Assembly: GCF_014224155.1 (NCBI RefSeq)
Contig: NZ_JAASUI010000004.1
Span: forward strand, 1-64,000
Length of the DNA: 64,000 bases
Reading direction: 5' to 3'
Origin: Listeria cossartiae subsp. cossartiae
GTDB lineage: Bacteria > Bacillota > Bacilli > Lactobacillales > Listeriaceae
Shown here: positions 47,085 through 55,223 of the stretch, piece after piece
How positions within the stretch are numbered: position 1 is the stretch's first letter
Layout of the letters: every line of letters starts with the position of its first letter
Translations under genes and position numbers: made by a program
Notes under the pieces: model-generated
Seen by the model: the letters and a program-made list of their open reading frames with translations, nothing else
The model's database searches: none
What the model was told of the DNA's origin: nothing

Positions 47085-47222
47085 TTCAAATGGACTAGCT
47101 TCCTTCTCATCTTTCAGAACAATTCGCTGTTCTGCATGACTTAGCACCTTAAACACATAATGAATTACTGTTTAGGTTGCTGGGTTTCATAGGGCATTTC
47201 CCTCCACCACTCTGGATAAGAT
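47045..47222 (-). promoter_or_regulatory. SAM-I riboswitch (S-box) controlling metNIQ
   Basis: Minus-strand landmarks in order: CTTATCCAGAGTGGTGGAGG, GCCCTATGAAACCCAGCAACC, AAGGTGCTA, and TTCTGAAAGATGAGAAGGAAG-type P4/P1 closure, then the terminator at 47045-47084. This is the classic S-box that terminates transcription when S-adenosylmethionine is bound, so methionine uptake is shut off when SAM is plentiful. Confidence 0.95.
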
Positions 47223-47279
47223 TTCTACATATTATTAAATCACTTCATTTGTGACTATAGTGACGTTTCTTGTTTTTTC

Positions 47280-47308
47280 ATATTACCTTGTCTAGTAAAC
47301 TTTGTCAA
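47280..47308 (-). promoter_or_regulatory. Promoter of the S-box/metNIQ transcript
   Basis: TTGACA (47303-47308), 17-nt spacer, TAATAT (47280-47285). Transcription would begin near 47273, about 50 nt before the riboswitch. Confidence 0.75.
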
Positions 47309-47330
47309 TAACTTTTTTACTTATATCGAT

Positions 47331-47519
47331 TTATTTGTAAGTTATTTCACTAACTATACAACTATCTCCCATTTCATCTTCACTAGCCATTTGAGAGGCT
47401 ATTTTAATTTGGGCCCTATTTTGATATTTTAATTCGCTATTATTCACTTGAACTATGTACATAAATACTGCAATCACCGTGATACAAGCAACAACAATTA
47501 AAACAATATGTTTTTTCAT
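47331..47519 (-). CDS. Small membrane protein downstream of cesK
   Basis: 62 residues: a two-Lys start, one hydrophobic helix (about 5-24) and a polar C-terminal tail with a single Cys. It corresponds by position to the hypothetical gene that belongs to the cesRK locus in L. monocytogenes, where expression depends on CesR (from memory). GGAGGAG precedes the ATG and is abutted by a 10-bp hairpin at 47532-47567. The function is unknown; it may be an accessory of the CesK sensor or a secreted or membrane peptide. Confidence 0.8.
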   Translation of the reverse strand: MKKHIVLIVVACITVIAVFMYIVQVNNSELKYQNRAQIKIASQMASEDEMGDSCIVSEITYK

Positions 47520-47531
47520 TTTCCTCTCCTC

Positions 47532-47567
47532 CGTGATTTATATTCTACCGAAAGAACATAAATCACG
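47532..47567 (-). promoter_or_regulatory. Hairpin touching the ribosome-binding site of the small cesK-downstream gene
   Basis: Perfect 10-bp inverted repeat CGTGATTTAT / ATAAATCACG (47532-47541 with 47558-47567). On the minus strand its 3' arm runs directly into GGAGGAGAGG, the ribosome-binding site. It has no T run, so it is not a simple terminator. Confidence 0.6.
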
Positions 47568-47597
47568 AGGAAAGAAACATTTAAGAATTGTTAAAGA

Positions 47598-48740
47598 TTA
47601 AATCAGCGGCAATTTGACGATAAAACTGGTTTTGCGGTTTTTGCTTTCTGCAGTAACAATTCCGCCGTGTTTTTCAACGATAGACTTCGCAATCGCAAGC
47701 CCTAATCCCGTTCCTGTTGTCGTCCGATTTTTATCTACTTTATAAAAACGTTCGAACAAGTAAGGTAAATCGACATTCGGAATTTCTTCGCCGTAGTTTG
47801 TCACGCGAATAACCGCCATATTATCTTCTTTTTTAGCGCTGACATCAATTTGTTTATTGCCCTCTCCGTATCTAAGCGCATTCGAAAACAAATTCTCAAA
47901 TAAGCGCATGATTTGGTTGCCATCGCCGCCGATAATTAATTTATTGGCATCAAAATGTTCGATGATTTGCATGTTGCGTTCCGCCGCTCGTCCGTCATAT
48001 TCAGCGACTAATTGTCGGAGCAATTCAATAATATCCAATTCATCTTTTTTCAAGCGGTATTCCACGCTATCAAGTCTCGTATAAGAAAATAAATCATCAA
48101 TTAGTTTATGCAAATGGCGCGCTTTTCCGTAAACAAGCTCGGTATAATAACGCAGCTCAATTTCATCGCGATAACGATCTTCGTGAATATAACTTAAATA
48201 CCCTAAAATCGAAGTCAACGGCGTCCGCAAATCATGAGAAACATTTGTAATCAAGTCATTCCTAGCTTGCTGGGCTTGTTCCTCTTGCTGCATCAATTTT
48301 TTCTGCCGTTCCCGCATATTTTCAATGTTGCGTTCCAATTCTTGGATTTCCGGCACAAAACTCTCAGTATCGACCGGTTTCCCGTCATTTAGCGCAAAAT
48401 TGATTGTCCGTAATTGTTTTTTCAATATTCTTTGACGCATAAACCGATAGAAAAAGGAAAAGAATAAACAAGCGATTAAAAAGATAATCAAAAATTTCAG
48501 CGATAGCATCCAAAAAGATTGCATGATTCGCGTATATTTATTCGTTCCAAATAGTTGCACGATGGCTTGTGATACTTCCCGTAAAAACAAGGAATCATCA
48601 CGGATGGAAATGCTCCATAAATAAATAGTCTGGATAGTAAGCAAAGCCAAAACCCAAGAAGTAACTGCAAAAAAAGTCGCCTGCCAAATATTCATCACGT
48701 GACTAATTTTCGTAAACAACATTTCCAGTTTAGATTTCAA
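47598..48740 (-). CDS. cesK: Sensor histidine kinase CesK
   Basis: 380 residues. Two membrane helices (about 22-44 and 80-98) bracket a short external loop. A linker coil precedes the DHp domain with phospho-acceptor H169 in NVSHDLRTPLTSILG. The ATPase domain has FENLFSNALRYGEG (N box) and GTGLGLAIAKSIV (G2). In Listeria CesRK responds to cell-wall-acting antibiotics and ethanol and affects beta-lactam tolerance. Overlaps the cesR stop by 11 nt. Confidence 0.92.
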   Translation of the reverse strand: MKSKLEMLFTKISHVMNIWQATFFAVTSWVLALLTIQTIYLWSISIRDDSLFLREVSQAIVQLFGTNKYTRIMQSFWMLSLKFLIIFLIACLFFSFFYRFMRQRILKKQLRTINFALNDGKPVDTESFVPEIQELERNIENMRERQKKLMQQEEQAQQARNDLITNVSHDLRTPLTSILGYLSYIHEDRYRDEIELRYYTELVYGKARHLHKLIDDLFSYTRLDSVEYRLKKDELDIIELLRQLVAEYDGRAAERNMQIIEHFDANKLIIGGDGNQIMRLFENLFSNALRYGEGNKQIDVSAKKEDNMAVIRVTNYGEEIPNVDLPYLFERFYKVDKNRTTTGTGLGLAIAKSIVEKHGGIVTAESKNRKTSFIVKLPLI

Positions 48741-49425
48741 TTTTGTACCCTACTCCCCAAATGGTCTTAATCACGTTTTCTCCGCCCATCGCCTCGCGCA
48801 ATTTATCCCGCAAATTACTGATATGAACCATGACCGTTTTACTTGCTCCGAGCGCTTTCTCTTGCCAAATTTTCTCGAAAATATATTCGGAACTAAAGAC
48901 GCGACCAGGTTCACTTGCTAATAAAAATAAAATATCAAACTCAGAAGTCGTCAAATGCAGTTCTTTGCCGCTAACGGTTACTACATGCAATCCACGGTCG
49001 ACCACGATAGGCCCGATGACCACTTTATCTTGGCTAGCAGGTTCCGCTTGGCTCATTTGCTGCATTCGTCTTAGAATCGCTTTTACGCGTACAGAAAGCT
49101 CTAATGGGTTGAACGGTTTGACCATATAATCATCCGCCCCTGTTAATAGCCCCATAATTTTATCGTTATCTTCTGCTTTTGCGCTCAGCATTAAAATCGG
49201 TGTCAAAATCCCATTATCTCTCATTAATCGGCATACTTCTAAGCCGTTCATTTCAGGCATCATTATATCTAAAATCACTAAAGTTGGCTGTTTTTCTTGT
49301 ACTAAACGCCATACTTCCGCACCATCGTACGCTTGATAAATCGTATATCCTTCATTTTGTAAATATAATTTCACTAAATCAACAATTTCTTTGTCATCAT
49401 CAGCAATTAAAATAGAAGTTGTCAT
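48730..49425 (-). CDS. cesR: Response regulator CesR (OmpR family)
   Basis: 231 residues from the ATG at 49425 (AAAGGA 8 nt upstream; two earlier ATGs are too close or unsupported). Receiver domain with acidic pocket D9-D11, phospho-acceptor D53 in VILDIMMPEMNG and KPF near 103. C-terminal OmpR-type winged helix (about 133-231) with TSEFDILFLLASEPGRVFS. Operon with cesK and the small downstream gene. Confidence 0.93.
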   Translation of the reverse strand: MTTSILIADDDKEIVDLVKLYLQNEGYTIYQAYDGAEVWRLVQEKQPTLVILDIMMPEMNGLEVCRLMRDNGILTPILMLSAKAEDNDKIMGLLTGADDYMVKPFNPLELSVRVKAILRRMQQMSQAEPASQDKVVIGPIVVDRGLHVVTVSGKELHLTTSEFDILFLLASEPGRVFSSEYIFEKIWQEKALGASKTVMVHISNLRDKLREAMGGENVIKTIWGVGYKIEI

Positions 49426-49500
49426 ACTCATTGTCCTTTCCATTCTTATTTCTACCTATTGTAACACTTTAGCAACAAATCGAATAGAAAGAACCTTGTT

Positions 49501-50376
49501 TCAAACTCTAGTAAAAACGCGTTCTTCTTCTGGCTCTAGGTGGATTAGAACTTCCGCTTTCGCATAAAAATTCATAATCTCTGCCTCAATTTCATCACAA
49601 AGCGAATGCGCACTTTCAATCGTCATCGTGGAAGATACAACTAAATGGAAATCAATATATTCTTCTGCGCCCGCCCGTCTCGAACGAAAATCATGAAATT
49701 CAATAAATTTTGTTTTATGCGCTAAAATAATCTGTTTAATAGCCTCTTCTTCATCAGCAGATAAACGTTTATCCATTAATGGTGGGAAAGACTCTTTTAG
49801 CAGTTTATATGCCTCGTACATGATGTAAAACGCCGTTAAAATCGCAATGACTGGATCTAACCAAAGCCAGCCCGTTATGTATACAAGGAACAAACTAAGC
49901 GCAATACCAAGTGAAGTGAAAACGTCTGTATACAAATGTAACGCATTCGATTTCATCGCAACCGAATTCGCTTCATCTGCCGCTTTTTTTATCACACGTG
50001 ACACAATAATATTAATGATAGCACCAAATAGCATCACCATAATACCAAGCGCCGGAAAACGAATTTCGTGTGGATTCACTAGTTTATTAACCGATTCAAC
50101 AATAATCCAAATCCCCGCCACAAAAATAAGTAACGTTTCAATCGTTCCCGCAATATTTTCTGCTTTTCCATGTCCATATGGATGATCTTCATCGGCCGGT
50201 TGATTAGAAATCCGAATCGAGAAGAAAGTGATGATTGACGCAAATAAGTCCATTGACGAGTGAATCCCTTCCGAAATCACTGCCACAGAACCTGTAAAAA
50301 AGCCGACAATCAATTTAAGTACAACAATTACAAAATTACTACACACAGATAAAATAGTAAGATTAGAATGGTTCAT
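49501..50376 (-). CDS. Cation diffusion facilitator (CDF) family metal exporter
   Basis: 291 residues from the ATG at 50376 (GGAGG upstream; 25 earlier codons unsupported). Six membrane helices with ISEGIHSSMDLFAS (helix 2) and LHLYTDVFTSLG (helix 5), the paired His/Asp metal sites of the CDF family. The cytoplasmic C-terminal domain holds FRSRRAGAEEYIDFHLVV and the His/Glu-rich HSLCDEIEAEI. Similar to Fe/Mn/Zn exporters such as YdfM or FieF; specificity is not readable. Monocistronic. Confidence 0.9.
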   Translation of the reverse strand: MNHSNLTILSVCSNFVIVVLKLIVGFFTGSVAVISEGIHSSMDLFASIITFFSIRISNQPADEDHPYGHGKAENIAGTIETLLIFVAGIWIIVESVNKLVNPHEIRFPALGIMVMLFGAIINIIVSRVIKKAADEANSVAMKSNALHLYTDVFTSLGIALSLFLVYITGWLWLDPVIAILTAFYIMYEAYKLLKESFPPLMDKRLSADEEEAIKQIILAHKTKFIEFHDFRSRRAGAEEYIDFHLVVSSTMTIESAHSLCDEIEAEIMNFYAKAEVLIHLEPEEERVFTRV

Positions 50377-50568
50377 AGAAAAAGCCTCCGATATATTATG
50401 TTTCACCAAAAATTTCTCTTTATAAAACACGTAAATTAACAACTTGAACATCTTACCACAAGCAGTAGAATTGTGTCTATAGCAACGTTTTTAGCTAAAC
50501 GCAGTTCTATATCGGCTGCGAAACTTTTTTGTATCGAGGCAAAATTCAACACAGAAAAAATCCCTGTA

Positions 50569-50877
50569 TTACTTGCTATACAGGAATTCAAAAATAGCGG
50601 TTGCATCATGTAATTGATAACTCAAATCTGCTGGCTTACCATTCTTAAATTTCACTAGCGCCGGGACAGAAGTGATTTCAAGGGTTTGCGCAATTTCAGG
50701 CACGTAATTCAAGTCAACTTTTGCGACTTCATGCTTAATGCTGTCTGCCTCCAAAACCACGTCTACCAATCGACTTGCTATCTGGCAGCTACCACACATC
50801 GGCGTAAAAAAGAAAACGACAAAGTCCGCGTCATTTTTTTGCGCCGCGCTTAAAGTTTCTTTTTCCCAAATTTCCAG
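50569..50877 (-). CDS. Thioredoxin-like protein (YusE-like) with apparent CTG start
   Basis: 102 residues if read from the CTG at 50877. The usual reading from the first ATG (50799) would begin right at the active site (MCGSC) and remove the first beta-strand. Upstream the frame is open to a TAG at 50886-50884, and no ATG, GTG or TTG occurs in between. GGAGG sits 8 nt before the CTG, and the sequence after it (EIWEKETLSAAQ, VVFFFTPMCGSC) reads as a normal thioredoxin N terminus. C28 and C31 form the CxxC. It lies next to gcvH as in B. subtilis yusE-yusH. Confidence 0.78.
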   Translation of the reverse strand: MEIWEKETLSAAQKNDADFVVFFFTPMCGSCQIASRLVDVVLEADSIKHEVAKVDLNYVPEIAQTLEITSVPALVKFKNGKPADLSYQLHDATAIFEFLYSK

Positions 50878-50892
50878 AAAAAACGCCTCCTA

Positions 50893-50938
50893 TCAAAAAA
50901 AGCCAGCTTCGGTTATCCCAAGCCGGCCTTCTAAAAAA
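50893..50938 (-). terminator. Terminator of gcvH
   Basis: GCCGGCTTGGG / CCGAAGCTGGC imperfect stem followed on the minus strand by TTTTTTTG, between gcvH and the thioredoxin-like gene. Some read-through could still feed the latter. Confidence 0.7.
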
Positions 50939-51316
50939 TTAATCTAATACTTTTTCGTAATCATCACTTGATAAAAGAGCCGCAACGTCTGCTTCTTCCA
51001 CTTCTTCAAGTTTTAAAATCCAGCCTGTATCGTATGGATTACTATTAATTAGTTCTGGTTCATCTTCTAACGTTTCATTAACAGCAACTACTTTACCAGT
51101 TACTGGTGCGTAAAAATCAGATACTGTTTTTACAGATTCAATGCTCCCAATCGAGTCGCCTTTTGTTACAGTATCGCCAACTTCTGGCAATTCAACAAAC
51201 ACGATATCCCCTAATTGATCTTGAGCAAAATCCGTAATCCCAATAACGTAACTACCGCCGTCTGCTTTCACCCATTCATGTTCTTCTGTGTACAATAAGT
51301 CTTTTGGTAAACTCAT
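50939..51316 (-). CDS. gcvH: Glycine cleavage system H protein
   Basis: 125 residues from the ATG at 51316 (GGAGGAG 10 nt upstream). Lipoyl domain with the lipoyl-lysine K63 in ESVKTVSDFYAPVTG. It shuttles the aminomethyl group of glycine between GcvP and GcvT, and in Bacillales is also the hub from which lipoate is relayed to other enzymes. The other gcv genes are not in the window. Located next to an ArsC-like gene, as in B. subtilis. Confidence 0.96.
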   Translation of the reverse strand: MSLPKDLLYTEEHEWVKADGGSYVIGITDFAQDQLGDIVFVELPEVGDTVTKGDSIGSIESVKTVSDFYAPVTGKVVAVNETLEDEPELINSNPYDTGWILKLEEVEEADVAALLSSDDYEKVLD

Positions 51317-51356
51317 TCTCAAAACTCCTCCTTTTTCGTGCAATTATCTATATTGA

Positions 51357-51710
51357 CTATTTCCAAGTTGCTTCAAAATCGCCTTCTTTAAAACCAAGCG
51401 TTACTTCTTTGCCATTCGTAGTTAATGGTCGTTTGATTAACATACCATCTGAAGCAAGTAATTCATAAGCTTCTTCCGGCGAAAGTGTATCGAGTTTGTC
51501 TTTCAGTCCTAGTTCGCGGTATTTAATACCACTAGTGTTAAAGAAACGACGGATTGGAAGCCCGCTAGCTTCATGCCATTGTTGTAATTCTGCGGCAGTC
51601 GGGGTTTCAGTCTTAATGTCTACTTCTTTAAAATCAACGTTTTCATTCTCAAGCCATGCTTTTGCTTTCTTGCAGGTGCTACATTTTGGATACCAATAAA
51701 AATTAATCAT
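51357..51710 (-). CDS. ArsC/Spx-family protein (YusI-like)
   Basis: 117 residues. YPKCSTCKKAKAWL has the CxxC (C10, C13) of the ArsC/Spx superfamily, and IRRFFNTSGIKYRELGLKD and LIKRPLTTNGKEVTLGF are family blocks. It lacks the RNA-polymerase-contact features that define Spx as a regulator only in part, so YusI-like ArsC-type reductase is the safer label. Upstream of gcvH by 40 nt, probably in one transcript. Confidence 0.88.
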   Translation of the reverse strand: MINFYWYPKCSTCKKAKAWLENENVDFKEVDIKTETPTAAELQQWHEASGLPIRRFFNTSGIKYRELGLKDKLDTLSPEEAYELLASDGMLIKRPLTTNGKEVTLGFKEGDFEATWK

Positions 51711-51828
51711 TTTGTCTCTCCCTCCGATTGCATTCTATTACTATCATAGTGCATTTTTTCAGAAAGTACAAATGGCAACACTTAGAAAAAAGCAGAGAGT
51801 TTGAAAGCGTATTCATTAGTCTTTCAAA

Positions 51829-51862
51829 AAAATACAAAAGCCATTATCGACTTCTGTATTTT
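51829..51862 (-). terminator. Terminator after the first FtsW/RodA gene
   Basis: AAATACAGAAG / CTTTTGTATTT stem followed by TTTTTTTG-like run on the minus strand. Confidence 0.75.
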
Positions 51863-51867
51863 TACTT

Positions 51868-53043
51868 TTATGATACTTGATTTTCTTGTTTTACTTCAAA
51901 CATTGATTTCTTAAAGTTAAACCTTATCCCGAGCACGAGCCCGACTGCCATCATGTTTCCGAGCAGGGCGCTACCTCCGTAACTAATAAATGGAAGCGGA
52001 ATACCGGTAATCGGAAGCAAACCAATATTCATCCCGACATTTTCCAGTACGTGGAACATCAGCATCATCACAACACCCGTACAAATATAAGAATAAAATG
52101 GTACAGCGACATCAAGTGCGACACGAATAATTTGGTAAATAAGCAAGAAATAAATTGCCAGTAAAATACTAGCGCCGATAAAGCCATAATCACCGGCTAC
52201 AATGGTAAAGATAAAGTCATTATGATTTTCCGGAATTGCAATCGCGTCATATCCCGCACCGTTTCCAGAAATCTGTCCGGAACCAATTGCCGTCATCGCT
52301 CGCAGCACTTGGTAGCCCCCGCCTTGAGGGTCATTTTCCGGGTTAATCCACGTCGTAATCCGCTCAAATTGATACGGTTTGAAACCAAGACTCGTCAGCC
52401 AATTTTGATGATAAATAACCATCCAAATCAGCGCCGTCCCAATCGCCGCAATCGAGCCAAACAGCGGCACGATGATTTTCCAAGTAATCCCAGAAATAAG
52501 AATCATTCCCGACATAATTGCGATAAATACTAGCGCCGTCCCTAAATCGGGTTGCAACATAATAAGAATAAGCGGAACTAACGTAAATACGCCGATTTTT
52601 ATTAGTAACCAAGCATCCATTTTCAAATTATGAACTTTGTACGTCCGGTTATGATCCCAAATCACTTTCGCTAAAACGACAATTAAGATAACTTTTACAA
52701 CCTCAGATGGCTGAATGTTCCCTAAAAATGGAATAACAATCCAGCTTTTCGCACCTTTTACTTCCTTCCCAAAAAGCAACACAAACACAAGTAAAAATAG
52801 GCCTAGTCCATAAAAGTAATAAGCCCATTTCGTAAGCCGGTCATAATCTAGTTGCATCACGACAATAATCGCAAAGGTCGAAACCACGAACCACATACCT
52901 TGCTTGACAACAAAGTTTGCATCGTATTGATTATTTGTTAATTGCGCACTATAAATGGACACCAAACTGATTATCATAAGTAACATCATCGATAAAACAA
53001 TCCCGTAATCAATGCGTCCAGCTAGTTTATTTTGTTGATTCAT
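51868..53043 (-). CDS. FtsW/RodA-family SEDS glycosyltransferase (RodA1-like)
   Basis: 391 residues with about ten membrane helices. SEDS signatures: GAKSWIVIPFLGNIQPSEVVKV in the extracellular loop, QPDLGTALVFIAIM, ENHNDFIFTIVAGDYGFIG and GIPLPFISYGGSALLGNMMAVG. The catalytic Asp lies in the large loop. It polymerises lipid II into peptidoglycan with a partner class B PBP. By position it matches lmo2427 (RodA1, from memory). A second close paralog lies 75 nt upstream on the same strand. Confidence 0.93.
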   Translation of the reverse strand: MNQQNKLAGRIDYGIVLSMMLLMIISLVSIYSAQLTNNQYDANFVVKQGMWFVVSTFAIIVVMQLDYDRLTKWAYYFYGLGLFLLVFVLLFGKEVKGAKSWIVIPFLGNIQPSEVVKVILIVVLAKVIWDHNRTYKVHNLKMDAWLLIKIGVFTLVPLILIMLQPDLGTALVFIAIMSGMILISGITWKIIVPLFGSIAAIGTALIWMVIYHQNWLTSLGFKPYQFERITTWINPENDPQGGGYQVLRAMTAIGSGQISGNGAGYDAIAIPENHNDFIFTIVAGDYGFIGASILLAIYFLLIYQIIRVALDVAVPFYSYICTGVVMMLMFHVLENVGMNIGLLPITGIPLPFISYGGSALLGNMMAVGLVLGIRFNFKKSMFEVKQENQVS

Positions 53044-53117
53044 TATTTAATTACTCCTTACTGGTTGGTTTGATAAACAAAACTAACTCTTTCTCCCAAA
53101 CAGTTTAAAAAAGAAAA

Positions 53118-54290
53118 TCACATGAAACGATTTCCTTTTTCTAAGTTAACTTCCGGAGCATTGTATCTCGCCGATAACACGAGCCCAAGTGCCATAAACG
53201 CGCCAAGAAGTGAGCTTCCCCCATAACTGACAAAAAGTAGTGGAATACCGGTAATTGGAAGAAGACCAATCGTCATCCCGATATTTTCTAAAACGTGAAA
53301 TAAAATCATCGAGCAAACACCCGTACAAATATACGAGTAAAAAGGAATATTTATATCTAAAGCCACTCGAATTATTTGGTAAATCAGTAAAAAGTATAAC
53401 ATAATAAGCACACAGCCACCAATGAAACCGAAATTCCCACCAACAATAGAGAAAATAAAATCATTATGGTTTTCCGGAATCGCAATTGCCTGATTACCGA
53501 TACCATTCCCTTGTAACTGGCCTGAACCAATCGCCTGCATCGAACGCAGCAACTGCATCCCGTCACCAAGCGGATCCTCTTCCGGCCTTAACCAAGAAGT
53601 GATACGTTTAAATTGATACGGTTTGAAGCCGATTTTTTGTAATACTCCAGGGCTGTACATAACTAAATAAATTAAAGTTCCACCAATAACAGCAATCGAA
53701 CTAAAAACTGGTAATAAAATTTTCCATGTCACACCACTAATAAATACCATACCAACAATAATCGCAATAAAAACTAAAATTGTTCCAAGGTCCGGCTGAA
53801 GTGCTACAAGACCCAGTGGAAGAATAGAAACAATACCTATTTTTAAAAGTAATTGCATATCTAAGCTTACGGTATGTAATTTGTATTTTTTGTTATGGTC
53901 CCAAATTACTTTTGCAAGTGCTAAAATTAAAAAACTTTTCATTAATTCCGATGGTTGTAAGCTCCCTAGCGATCCGATACTAATCCAACTTTTGGAACCT
54001 TTTCGCTCGTCACCAACAATTAATACAAGCACAAGAAGTAAGTTACCGATTCCATAAAGATAGTACGCCGCCCATTGCAGTTTATCATAGTCGAAAAAAA
54101 GTACAATAACAACAACGACACCTGTAGAAATAACAATCCAAATAGACTGTTGCAATAAGAAATTATTTGTATACTGGTCGTTAACAAGCCCAGCGACATA
54201 AATCGCTACAAGACCAATAACACATAGCAACATCATTAAAAATATAATCGAATAATCTACTCGAACTGCCTTTTTTCTATTTCTAGCCAT
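53118..54290 (-). CDS. FtsW/RodA-family SEDS glycosyltransferase (RodA2-like)
   Basis: 390 residues from the ATG at 54290 (AAAGGA 9 nt upstream; 21 earlier codons unsupported). Collinear with the downstream paralog: GSKSWISIGSLGSLQPSELMKS, QPDLGTILVFIAII, ENHNDFIFSIVGGNFGFIG and GIPLLFVSYGGSSLLGAFMALG. A basic N terminus (RNRKKAVR) differs. By position it matches lmo2428 (RodA2). The tandem pair implies gene duplication with possible division of labour in cell elongation. Confidence 0.93.
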   Translation of the reverse strand: MARNRKKAVRVDYSIIFLMMLLCVIGLVAIYVAGLVNDQYTNNFLLQQSIWIVISTGVVVVIVLFFDYDKLQWAAYYLYGIGNLLLVLVLIVGDERKGSKSWISIGSLGSLQPSELMKSFLILALAKVIWDHNKKYKLHTVSLDMQLLLKIGIVSILPLGLVALQPDLGTILVFIAIIVGMVFISGVTWKILLPVFSSIAVIGGTLIYLVMYSPGVLQKIGFKPYQFKRITSWLRPEEDPLGDGMQLLRSMQAIGSGQLQGNGIGNQAIAIPENHNDFIFSIVGGNFGFIGGCVLIMLYFLLIYQIIRVALDINIPFYSYICTGVCSMILFHVLENIGMTIGLLPITGIPLLFVSYGGSSLLGAFMALGLVLSARYNAPEVNLEKGNRFM

Positions 54291-54330
54291 TGTTTTCCGT
54301 CCTTTTATGTTTGAATTTAAATGTAAAGAG

Positions 54331-54372
54331 GCTGCTATTCTTAAAAAGAGCAACAGCCTTCATCTATTATAA
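54331..54372 (-). terminator. Probable terminator of the hupDGC operon
   Basis: AAGGCTGTTGCTC / GAATAGCAGCCT imperfect stem beyond hupC, with a CTCTTTACATTT tail. Tail is weak. Confidence 0.55.
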
Positions 54373-54431
54373 TAAAGTTTACCTTGGATAGGAAGCTTTT
54401 TCACCAAATTCTAATCTTCTTTCTGTTTTCT

Positions 54432-55223
54432 TTAATATTCAAACCGGGTCGAAGCAAGCGGATGAATATGCTGTTTGCCGTCTTTTTCGGTAATGTCCGC
54501 CGTAATATGGAAAACATCGCGAAGCAGTTCGGTAGTGAAAACCTCTCTAGGCGTACCATTTTCAACTAATTGTCCATTTTCACACACAAAGACATAATCA
54601 CTATAAATCGCCGCTTGATTTAAATCATGTAAAACGAGCACAATAGTTAAATTATATTCTTTATTTAAATGCACGAGTAAGTCTAGCAATTCCAGTTGAT
54701 GCGCAATATCCAAGTAAGTAGTTGGTTCATCTAGTAGCAAAATCGGTGTTTTTTGCGCGAGCGCCATTGCTAGCCAAGCGCGTTGACGTTCACCGCCCGA
54801 TAATGAATGCAGCGGTCGATAAGCTAGTTCCTCTAAATTACATACCTTAATGGCCCACTGAATGACAGCCTCATCCTCTTCTTGTAAAGTGGAAAGCCAA
54901 CTCCGGTGTGGCAATCGACCGTAAGCAACCAAATCATGTACCATCACATCGACCAAACCTTCTGGCGCCTGTGATAGCATCGTCATTTTCTTCGCTAAGT
55001 CTTTGGAAGGAATCTCGATAATATTTTTTTCGTCCAATAAAACTTCTCCACTATCTGGTTTCAAAAGGTGCATCATCAAACGAAGCATGGTTGATTTTCC
55101 TGAGCCATTTGGACCGATAAGTGTGGTGATTTTACCTTCTGGAATGCGCGCACTCACATTTTTCATTTCAAAGTCTCTTTTACGCGCGAAAGATACATTT
55201 TTTAGTTCTAATGCTGGCTTCAT
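54432..55223 (-). CDS. hupC: Haem ABC transporter ATPase HupC
   Basis: 263 residues, FepC/FhuC-type ATPase. Walker A GPNGSGKST, signature LSGGERQRAWLAMAL, Walker B LLLDEPTTYLD and the H-loop LVLHDLNQA. Overlaps hupG by 4 nt. In L. monocytogenes the hupDGC operon imports haem and haemoglobin iron and is needed for virulence (established knowledge). Assignment rests on operon order and motifs. Confidence 0.9.
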   Translation of the reverse strand: MKPALELKNVSFARKRDFEMKNVSARIPEGKITTLIGPNGSGKSTMLRLMMHLLKPDSGEVLLDEKNIIEIPSKDLAKKMTMLSQAPEGLVDVMVHDLVAYGRLPHRSWLSTLQEEDEAVIQWAIKVCNLEELAYRPLHSLSGGERQRAWLAMALAQKTPILLLDEPTTYLDIAHQLELLDLLVHLNKEYNLTIVLVLHDLNQAAIYSDYVFVCENGQLVENGTPREVFTTELLRDVFHITADITEKDGKQHIHPLASTRFEY

